Shown in pieces: positions 25,086 through 33,000 of a DNA stretch of 64,000 nt. Position 1 is the stretch's first letter, and the number at the start of each line of letters is the position of its first letter. The position numbers were made by a program, and so were the translations under genes. This DNA comes from Chloroflexota bacterium (lineage in GTDB: Bacteria > Chloroflexota > Anaerolineae > Aggregatilineales > Phototrophicaceae), in the NCBI GenBank assembly GCA_016223085.1, contig JACRPS010000021.1, forward strand, positions 144,243 to 208,242, given 5' to 3'. The notes below the pieces were generated by a model that saw nothing but the letters and a program-made list of their open reading frames with translations, was not told the origin of the DNA and did no database searches.

Positions 25086-26723
25086 ATGAAACGTTTCCTG
25101 TTCCTGCTCTTGCTCGTCATGATGACGGTCATGCCGGTTCTGGTCGTGACCGCCCAGGACGAAGCGGTGGTGGCTCGTCTGGAAGCCTACAACGGCAGCC
25201 TGCCGAAGGGTTACGGCGTCACCAGCGTGGAAGATTTTAATGCGCTGCTGGCGGAAAAAGAACTGGTGCTGCTCGACGTGCGCCAGCCGGAAGAATATGC
25301 GGCGGGGCACATTCCCGGTTCGTTTAACGTGCCGATACGGGAACTGGGCCAGAACCTGAATCTGCTGCCCGACCTGGACGCTGAGATCATGGTGATCTGC
25401 AAGGGCGGCGGTCGCGCCATGCTGGCGATGACGGCGCTCAATGTCCTGGGTTACAACAACGCCCGGATGCTCAAGGGCGGTTACGATGCCTGGGCCGGCG
25501 AAGAACTGCCGACCACGACCGAAGCGTTTGTGCCGGAAGCCGGCGCCGCGCCGGAAATCGAACCCGCCGTGCTGGAAGCGGTAGACGCCTACCTGAGCAC
25601 GCTGCCGGCAGGCTACAGCATCGTTGCGCCGAAAGACGTGGCGGTTGAACTGACCGAAAACGCCCCGATTCTGATTGACGTGCGCAGCCAGGAAGAATGG
25701 GACAAGGACGGCTACATCGAAGGCGCGCAGCACATCTGGATTAACGAATTCATGAGCCGCCAGGATGAATGGCCGGCGGACAAAGACGCCAACATCGTCG
25801 TGTATTGCGGCGGCGGCTTCCGGGGTGGCATCGCCACCGTTATGCTGGAACTGATGGGTTACAGCAACGTTCGCAACCTGGCGGGCGGCCTGGGCGGCTG
25901 GAAAGCGGCGGAACTGCCGGTGGTTGGCGCGCAGCCAGCCGAAGTGGAATTCAGCCTGGACCAGTTCCTGGCCGATTACGTCAGCGGCCTGCCGGAAACC
26001 TTCAACGCCCTGCGCGTGCAGGACCTGACCGATGCGATTGCGGCAGGTGAAGACACGCTGATCGTGGACGTGCGCACGGCGGACGAATACGCCGAAGGCC
26101 ACATCGAAGGCGCGATCAATATCCCGCTGAACGATCTGACCGCGAACCTGAATCTGTTGCCGCATCTCGACCAGAACATCGTGATTGTCTGCGGCAGCGG
26201 CCACCGGTCGGCAGTGGCGATGACGGTGCTGAATCTGCTGGGTTACACCAACGTGCGCAGCCTGATGAGCGGTATGGGTGCCTGGACCAAGGCCGAACTG
26301 CCCGTGACCGATGTCGCTGCCGAAGCGGTGGCGGGCACGGCGCCGACGTTTGCGCCGGAAGTGCTGGCGCTGGTTGAGCCATTTGTCACCGGCATCCCGC
26401 AGGGGTACTACGCAGTCAAGGCGGCGGACCTGAGCGCCGAACTGATTGACAACCCGCCGGTGCTGCTGGACGTGCGCACCGATAGCGAATGGGCTAACGG
26501 CTTCATCGAAGGCGCGACGCACCTGCAACTGCGCGATTTTATGGCGCAGATGAGCGAGTGGCCGCAGGACAAGGCCGCGCCGGTCGTCGTCTACGACAAC
26601 CCGACGCACCGCAGTTCGATGGCGCTGGTGTTCCTGAAGTTGATGGGCTACGAGAACGTCCGCGTGCTGGGCGGCGGCGTCGGCGCGTGGACTGCTGCCG
26701 AACTGCCGCTGGTGACGCCGTAA
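25086..26723 (+). CDS. Secreted protein with four rhodanese domains, the last inactive
   Basis: The 545-residue exported protein (signal peptide about 1-22) has four rhodanese domains at about 35-150, 160-280, 290-410 and 420-543. Domains 1-3 keep the sulfur-accepting cysteine: VICKGGG (Cys105), VVYCGGG (Cys241) and VIVCGSG (Cys369). Domain 4 has Asp504 there (VVVYDNPTHRSS) and should be inactive. Domains 1 and 3 resemble each other, as do 2 and 4, so a two-domain unit was duplicated. Outside the cytoplasm such proteins carry persulfide sulfur. The operon with cytochromes and NrfD suggests polysulfide, sulfite or related sulfur electron transfer. Delivery of selenium is a further possibility. 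Confidence 0.9.
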   Translation: MKRFLFLLLLVMMTVMPVLVVTAQDEAVVARLEAYNGSLPKGYGVTSVEDFNALLAEKELVLLDVRQPEEYAAGHIPGSFNVPIRELGQNLNLLPDLDAEIMVICKGGGRAMLAMTALNVLGYNNARMLKGGYDAWAGEELPTTTEAFVPEAGAAPEIEPAVLEAVDAYLSTLPAGYSIVAPKDVAVELTENAPILIDVRSQEEWDKDGYIEGAQHIWINEFMSRQDEWPADKDANIVVYCGGGFRGGIATVMLELMGYSNVRNLAGGLGGWKAAELPVVGAQPAEVEFSLDQFLADYVSGLPETFNALRVQDLTDAIAAGEDTLIVDVRTADEYAEGHIEGAINIPLNDLTANLNLLPHLDQNIVIVCGSGHRSAVAMTVLNLLGYTNVRSLMSGMGAWTKAELPVTDVAAEAVAGTAPTFAPEVLALVEPFVTGIPQGYYAVKAADLSAELIDNPPVLLDVRTDSEWANGFIEGATHLQLRDFMAQMSEWPQDKAAPVVVYDNPTHRSSMALVFLKLMGYENVRVLGGGVGAWTAAELPLVTP

Positions 26724-26750
26724 ACGTCGTTGGTTTTTCGGCTAAATCCG

Positions 26751-26779
26751 GTAGGGGCGAACCACCGGTTCGCCCCTAC
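26751..26779. repeat. Palindromic intergenic repeat, copy 10
   Basis: GTAGGGGCGAACC pairs with GGTTCGCCCCTAC, the last copy before the repeats stop. It lies within the operon between rhodanese and octaheme cytochrome genes. Confidence 0.85.
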
Positions 26780-26832
26780 CGACCGCGAGGTTTACGAACG
26801 GGTAAACCAGCCGCTGACAGATAGGGAATGTT

Positions 26833-27741
26833 ATGCGTACTTCGTCCAGTTTATGCCGCTGGTTGGCCGCAGCCATTGTGTTTGCGCTGGGCGCGGGTAT
26901 AGCGGCTGCCCAGGAAGCGACCCCACCGCCGACGCCCGCTCCGGACTGCGCTGAGTGCCACCTTGACGTGGTGGCTGCCTGGCAGGACAGCATCCATGCC
27001 CAGGCGTACCATGACCCGGAATTTCAGACGGCGTGGCAGGCGCAGAAAAGTGACCCGGCCTGTCTGTCCTGTCATACTACCGGCTTTGTCGCCCGAACGG
27101 GGCAGTACGATCAGGCCGGCGTGACGTGTACGGCCTGTCATGGCGAAACACCCGCCACCCACCCGCCGGAAGCGGTTCCAATTGACCCCGGCGTGAACGT
27201 CTGCGCCGACTGTCATCCAACCACTGTGAACGAGTGGGAAGCCAGCCTGCACGGCGAGCAGCAGTTGGCCTGCACCACCTGCCACACCCCGCATGACCAG
27301 AAAGTGCGGTTTGAGACCGCCAACGTGCTGTGCCTGAACTGCCACGACGAAACCCGCGCCGATTACGCCCACGTGTCGCATCCCGATCAGGCGTGTATTG
27401 ACTGCCACTGGTATCGCAACCTGGACGAAACGCAGCACATCAAGACCGGCGACCTGCTCCCAACCGGCCACGACAGCCAGGTTGAAACTTTTACCTGTGT
27501 GGACTGCCATGCCAAGCTGCCGGAAAACGCGCAGGCCGTGACTCCCGCGTCACCGCATCCGCTGACGGTGGCGCAGGTGCGCATCCACGAACTGGAAGCC
27601 GAAGTCCAGACGGCGCAGGCGCAGGGGGAAAACCAGGCCGCTGCCCAGCTCATCACCGGTCTGGTGGTCGGCGCGGTGGTGATGGGCATCGGCGTGGGCA
27701 GTTTTTCGCGCCTGCGGCGTGACCGGCGTCAGGAGGAGTGA
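26833..27741 (+). CDS. Octaheme c-type cytochrome, membrane-anchored
   Basis: This 302-residue exported protein has a signal peptide (about 1-25, AAAQ) and eight CxxCH sites in order: CAECH, CLSCH, CTACH, CADCH, CTTCH, CLNCH, CIDCH and CVDCH. A coiled segment follows, then a C-terminal membrane helix (LITGLVVGAVVMGIGVG) and basic tail RLRRDRRQEE. It resembles the cytochrome c3/c554-like electron carriers of CISM-type complexes and should pass electrons between the Fe-S/NrfD module and the 11-heme lipoprotein. Its stop overlaps the start of the Fe-S gene (TGATG). Confidence 0.9.
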   Translation: MRTSSSLCRWLAAAIVFALGAGIAAAQEATPPPTPAPDCAECHLDVVAAWQDSIHAQAYHDPEFQTAWQAQKSDPACLSCHTTGFVARTGQYDQAGVTCTACHGETPATHPPEAVPIDPGVNVCADCHPTTVNEWEASLHGEQQLACTTCHTPHDQKVRFETANVLCLNCHDETRADYAHVSHPDQACIDCHWYRNLDETQHIKTGDLLPTGHDSQVETFTCVDCHAKLPENAQAVTPASPHPLTVAQVRIHELEAEVQTAQAQGENQAAAQLITGLVVGAVVMGIGVGSFSRLRRDRRQEE

Positions 27742-28568
27742 TGGAGGAGAAGTTTGTCTCCCGCCGTGACTTTGTGAAGCTGATGGCCGGGCTGGGCGTG
27801 GGCGTATCCGCCCTCGCCGTGCTGGGCAGCGCCGATCGGCTGGGCCAGCTTCTCCGTGAGGAACAGGCGCTTGACCTGGCCGCTGCGGCAGAACCCCACA
27901 CGGCTGCCGCCAGTGGTCACCCGCACCGCTGGGGCATGGTTATCAACCTGAGCGCCTGCATCGGCTGCGACTACTGCGTGTATGCCTGCCAGGCGGTCAA
28001 CGACGTGCCGGACGACATGCGCTGGAATGTGCATCTGATCGAACGGACGGAAACGGGGCGGGTCTTCCACATGACACGCCCGTGCCTGCACTGCCAGGAT
28101 GCACCGTGCGCGGCGGTTTGCCCGGTCGGCGCGACTTACGTCCGCGACGACGGCATCGTCATCATGGATTACACCAAATGTATCGGCTGCCGTTACTGCC
28201 AGGTGGCCTGCCCCTACGGCGCGCGCAGCTTCAACTGGGGCGAGCGCGAGGGCAGCAGTGGCTACCAGCCGGAATGGGGCAGCGCCGAGATCGAACGGCG
28301 CCCGCGTGGGGTGGTGGAAAAATGCACCTTCTGCGTGCATCGCATTGATCGGGGGCTGGCGCAAGGGCTGATGCCCGGCGTAGACCGGCAGGCGACGCCA
28401 GCCTGTGTCAACATCTGCCCGGTGAAAGCGCGCGTGTTTGGTGATCTGAATGACCCCAACAGCCCGGTGTCGCAGGCGATTGCGGCCAATCCCACCTTTC
28501 GCCTGCGTGAAGACCTGGGCACGGAACCGAACGTGTATTACATTCCGCCGGAGGGGATGACGCTGTGA
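27741..28568 (+). CDS. Tat-exported 4Fe-4S ferredoxin subunit (NrfC/DmsB/PsrB type)
   Basis: The 275-residue protein has a twin-arginine signal, SRRDFVK, followed by a hydrophobic stretch, so the folded protein is exported. Four cysteine groups for [4Fe-4S] clusters follow: CIGCDYCVYACQ; CLHCQDAPCAAVCP; CIGCRYCQVACPYG; CTFCVHR with a distant CVNICP. This is the electron-wire subunit of molybdoenzyme or NrfD-type complexes. The start is ATG 27741, one nucleotide overlapping the cytochrome stop and preceded by AGGAGGAG. It overlaps the NrfD start by 4 nt. No molybdenum catalytic subunit is nearby. Confidence 0.93.
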   Translation: MEEKFVSRRDFVKLMAGLGVGVSALAVLGSADRLGQLLREEQALDLAAAAEPHTAAASGHPHRWGMVINLSACIGCDYCVYACQAVNDVPDDMRWNVHLIERTETGRVFHMTRPCLHCQDAPCAAVCPVGATYVRDDGIVIMDYTKCIGCRYCQVACPYGARSFNWGEREGSSGYQPEWGSAEIERRPRGVVEKCTFCVHRIDRGLAQGLMPGVDRQATPACVNICPVKARVFGDLNDPNSPVSQAIAANPTFRLREDLGTEPNVYYIPPEGMTL

Positions 28569-29803
28569 TCGGTATCCTGCGCCGCCGGGTCGAGCAGTCG
28601 GCATCACCGTTTATGGTCTGGTTGGGCGTTCTGGGGCTGTTGATCGCCGTCGGGGTGGTTTGCGCTGTGCTGGTCTTCGCCAACGGTCTGAAGATCACGG
28701 CGCTGTCGAACCTCGTGCCCTGGGGGTTGTGGATTACCGTTGACCTGTCCGCGATTGCGCTGGGCGCCGGCGCGTTTTCACTGTCCACCATCGCCTATCT
28801 GTTCCGTGTGAAAGCCTTCCAGCGGATTGCCCGCATCGCCGTGTTTGTCGGCCTGGTCGGTTACACCTCCGCTATGCTGGCGCTGCTGCTGGACATTGGC
28901 CGCCCCGACCGCTTCTGGCATCCGGTCGTATTCTGGAACGTACATTCGGTGCTGTGGGAAATCACCATGTGCGTCATCCTGTATTCGTCGGTGCTGCTGG
29001 TGGAATTCGCGCCGGTATTCCTGGAAAGCGATGCAGTGCGCCGCCGCTTCCCGCGCGGGTCACAGATAGGCCACTGGCTACACCGCCTGACGCCGGTCGT
29101 GTCGGTGCTGGGGCTGGCGCTGTCGCTGTTGCACCAGTCGTCGCTGGGCGCGACTTACGGCGTGCTGGTTGCCCGACCGATCTGGTTTAAACCCTCGATG
29201 CCGGTCATGTTTATCCTGTCGGCGGTCGCCGCCGGGGGCACGTTCACGCTGGGGCTGACCATCCTCTACGAAAACCTCGTCCGCCGGCGCCAGATTGACG
29301 GCAGCCTACGCCGCTACGTCGCCATCTTCGCCGGGCTGATGATGCTGGCCTACCTGTACCTCAAGCTGTGGGATTTCCTGGCAACCAGCTACTACAGCCA
29401 TCTACCGGCGAGCGCGGAGGCATTAGACCTGTTAAGCCGCAGCACCCCCTATACCGCCGCCTTCTGGCTGGTGGAAGTGGTGCTTGGCGCGCTGCTGCCG
29501 GCAGTGATTTTGCTGGTGCCGCGCTGGCGTCAGCGGGATACCTGGGTGCTGCTGGCCGCCGCGCTGGCCGTGATGGGTATCATCGTTAACCGCTGGAACG
29601 TTACGCTGTCGGGGCTGATCGTCCCGCTGGACTGGTCGCCCGGGGCGGCGGAGTTGTTCCCGGTGAACGCTTATTTGCCGAGTCTGGTGGAATGGGGTGT
29701 GGCGCTGGGTGTGCTCGGTTACGCGCTGCTGATTTTTACGCTGGGACTGCGCTTTCTGCCGATGTTCCCTGACCCGATATCCCACAGCCAGCATGAAAAT
29801 TAA
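28565..29803 (+). CDS. NrfD/PsrC-family integral membrane subunit
   Basis: The 412-residue protein starts with GTG overlapping the Fe-S gene stop. It has about ten membrane segments and typical NrfD features: NLVPWGLWITVDLSAIALGAG, then IGRPDRFWHPVVFWNVHS and LLHQSSLGATYG. NrfD subunits exchange electrons between the quinone pool and the extracytoplasmic Fe-S subunit. In this operon the electrons would flow to or from the two multiheme cytochromes. A bidirectional terminator closes the operon. Confidence 0.93.
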   Translation: MIGILRRRVEQSASPFMVWLGVLGLLIAVGVVCAVLVFANGLKITALSNLVPWGLWITVDLSAIALGAGAFSLSTIAYLFRVKAFQRIARIAVFVGLVGYTSAMLALLLDIGRPDRFWHPVVFWNVHSVLWEITMCVILYSSVLLVEFAPVFLESDAVRRRFPRGSQIGHWLHRLTPVVSVLGLALSLLHQSSLGATYGVLVARPIWFKPSMPVMFILSAVAAGGTFTLGLTILYENLVRRRQIDGSLRRYVAIFAGLMMLAYLYLKLWDFLATSYYSHLPASAEALDLLSRSTPYTAAFWLVEVVLGALLPAVILLVPRWRQRDTWVLLAAALAVMGIIVNRWNVTLSGLIVPLDWSPGAAELFPVNAYLPSLVEWGVALGVLGYALLIFTLGLRFLPMFPDPISHSQHEN

Positions 29804-29819
29804 GCTATATTAAACAAAA

Positions 29820-29843
29820 AGCGTCCCGCTTGGGACGCTTTTT
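29820..29843. terminator. Bidirectional rho-independent terminator
   Basis: AGCGTCCC (29820-29827) pairs with GGGACGCT (29832-29839). A run of A precedes it and a run of T follows, so it can stop transcripts from both sides. It separates the respiratory operon from the island. Confidence 0.85.
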
Positions 29844-29854
29844 GTCACTCGTTC

Positions 29855-30018
29855 GTGCCTGGAGGGATTCGAACCCCCGGCCCTTTGCTCCGTAGGATTG
29901 TGCTCACCTCTTCATATCTTAGGTACGTGAAGGGACTCGAACCCACGACACCTTGCTGGTGTCTACCTCAGCTTGGTTTTCGATGGATTTGCCTCATTCT
30001 GTTTCCCCATTCGTACCG
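29855..30018 (-). other. tRNA-like remnants at island boundary
   Basis: On the minus strand two T-arm-like pieces lie 60 nt apart. GGGGG-TTCGAAT-CCCTC is followed by an acceptor-like CAGGCACG, and GGG-TTCGAGT-CCC is followed by CACGTACC. The second is preceded about 90 nt earlier by GGTACG, which could pair with CGTACC, and by a 6-bp variable-arm-like hairpin GACACC/GGTGTC. I cannot fold a complete cloverleaf with a clear anticodon for either, so these look like tRNA 3' fragments or decayed tRNAs, as left by integration events. The gene on the right ends at 30020. Confidence 0.4.
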
Positions 30019-30019
30019 C

Positions 30020-33000
30020 CTAAGGCGCAGCGATGACGAAACTCTCCACTGTGCTCCAGGCTCCCCACTGAGTAAGTGTTTTCTGGGCACGAACACGCCA
30101 ATAGTAAGTTCCGTTGTTCAATTCTGGCGTAGTCCATGACGTTTGGTCAGGCAACAATTGCTGGATATAATTGTAGGTTCCATCAAACCCCTTGCTGTTG
30201 TTGATTTGCACTTCATAGACTTGCGCCCAAGTAATGGGACCCCAGAATAGCGTCACAGTCTTCGAAGAGACGGAATTCCGCGAAGGGGCGGCGCTCTCAG
30301 GTGAACAGGCGAGGGTGCTTGCGACCACAGCGTTGGTGTAGCCAGAATATTCTTGGTCCTGGGAGCGATATGCTCTTACCCGATAATAGTAGGTGGTAGC
30401 GCAACTCAACTGGTTATCGACGTAGAGGGTATAGTCGGTTGATGTCTGTCCTACCACAAGCCAGCCAGTCTGACCGTCTCCAGATCGCTCAATGTAGAAA
30501 TCGGTCTCATCAAGCGAAGTATCAATCCACCGTAGAGCAATTTGGTTAACGGAAATTGGATTTAGGGTAAGACCCGTTGGGGCCGCAACAGGTAAACAAT
30601 CAGAGGTCGTGGCATTCACAGTCGGTGAGTAATCTGACATCTCACCTCTAGCTTTACGATGGGTCAGAACACGGTAATAGTAGCTTTTCTCGCAGGTAAG
30701 GTTGCTATCGGTGTAGCTATTGATGTCAGCATTGGTCTGACCAATCTCAATCCAGTTATTGATCCCATCCACTGAACGTTCAACGCTAAATCCCATTTCA
30801 CCAAGTGAAGTATCAGTCCAATTCAACCGTATTTCAGAAGCAGAAATTGCTGAAGCGGACACGTCGCTTGGCGGATTTAGAGGAGGGCAAGCATCAGTCG
30901 TTGCGCTCACGGTTTCAGAATACGGCGAATACGCGCCATTACTACTGCGATAGGCGCGGATGCGGAAATAGTATGAGGTCTCACATATCCCGGTGGTGTC
31001 TTGATACTCAACAGCGTTTGGATCGGTAATACCAATTTCAACCCAATCAGTTGCTCCGTCTAATGATCGCTCGATGCTGAACCCAGTTTCGTCAAGTGCA
31101 TTCTCCAGCCAACTTAGATTGATCTGATGGAACGAAACGGTTGTAGCCATCAAATTGATTGGGGTAGGAAGCGATGGACATGTGGTTGTGATTACTTCCA
31201 CGACATTCGAGTAGCGCGTGTACCGTCCGTCACTAAGGTGAGCACGGACGCGATAATAATAGGTACTTTCGCAAATCACAGAGGTGTCGGCGTAGTCTTG
31301 CCCATTCTGGGCTACGGTGCCGATTTCCGCCCAGTTTGTCACTCCATCCGATGATCGTTCGATGCTGAATTCAGTTTCGTGGAATGCATTGTCTGTCCAG
31401 GCCAGATCAACCTCATTATACTGAGCCGTATTAGCCGATAAGGCTGTTGGTGCAGAATTTAGCGTCAGGGAAAGACTGCTGGAGTTCGTCCAGCTATCGA
31501 AATCCAGCTCATTTAACCACACGGTAACAATGTTAGATTGGCTTCCAACCGCTGGTGAGTTGAACCGTACCGTTACATTGAGAATTACACTACTACCCGC
31601 CGCCAAATCACCAATCGTACAGAAATATTGACCAAGTTTCTGTGTGCAGGCATATTGTGATGGTGTGACCTGCACCAGGGCAGAGTGGACGGGTATGACA
31701 TCCCGAATCACGACGCCCGTAGCGTTTTGAGTCCCCTGATTATTGACTATAACGGTATACGTTACTTCATCCAGCTCCTGTACTACCGATTTGGAAGCAG
31801 TCTGGTTTATAACCAAATCTGTTTTGACAGGAGGAACAACGGGCAGGGGATTCTCCGCCAGGAACACATCTTGTTGTTGATTAGGGTCGTTAATGACCAG
31901 GGTAGCTACGGCAGAGCTAAATACAGCATAATGACCATCGGAGGACAGTGAGGGTTCCCAGGACGTATCTCTGCCCGGTATACCCGCTGTGTCGGTGGAC
32001 AGGATTACAATTTGTCCCGTGATACGATCTTTAAGGTAAACCTGATAAGCACCATAGGTATCTTCATCAACCAGATTCCAGGCATCCGATCTAAAAAGAA
32101 TATATCGTCCGTCTGCTGAAATCTGTGGGTCCTGTGATACTCCGGAAGCTGGGACGCCGTTGGCGTTAGTCGAAACTCGTGTGGCATCTCCCGTACGCAT
32201 ATCATACAGATAGATTTCTCTGCCGGTGTACCCTTTAGCATAATAAGGTAAATAAGCGATATAATGCCCATCGGAGGATATCGAAGGGGCAGCGTAACCG
32301 GGGAGACCGCTTGCCGCGATTAGGGTGGTTGTGTGGGTTACCAGATCGTGCAGAAAAACATCGGGAGCGTCGTTTGTATCATTGGCAATCAGGTTACTTG
32401 CAGTGGATGAAAATGTAACAAAATGTCCGTCGGCAGAGATACTTGGAGGATACGACACATTGTTAGCCTGAACGCCGTCAGAACTTACCGAAACCCTCAT
32501 CGTTTGCCCGGTTAAACGATCATGGACAAACACATCCTCCACATTATTGGTATCGCCACTGACCAGGTTGCTTGCACGAGATGTAAACGCAATGAAACGG
32601 CCATCTCGTGAAATGCTCGCATTATCGGAAATGCCATTAGCTTGCGTACCGTCACTGGCAATTGAGATACGTGTTACTTCGCCAAGCACAGTATCACGAA
32701 CAAAGACATCTCTTGTCCGGTTGGTATCGCCGTTTATTAACGTCGTTGCGTTGGAAGCGAAGGCTACATAACGGCCATCACCTGAAATCGCTGGTCCCCA
32801 TGAGACAGCGTTCGCATGATAACCATTAGCTGAAGCAGAAATCAACGATTTTCGGCACGTCAATCGGTCGTAGAGAAACACATCTGTGAGGTAATTGTAG
32901 TCACTGGCAACCATATTATCGGCTGACGTCTGAAATGCTACATAACGGCCATCTCCAGATACAGCTCCAGCCGCAGCGCCGAAAACTTCAGGTGAGCCAT

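Noticed and set aside
29917..30018. tRNA-Sec (selC), which would have supported selenocysteine use
   Set aside because: No UCA anticodon loop or 8-bp acceptor stem can be formed; only a T-arm and a variable-arm-like hairpin are visible.
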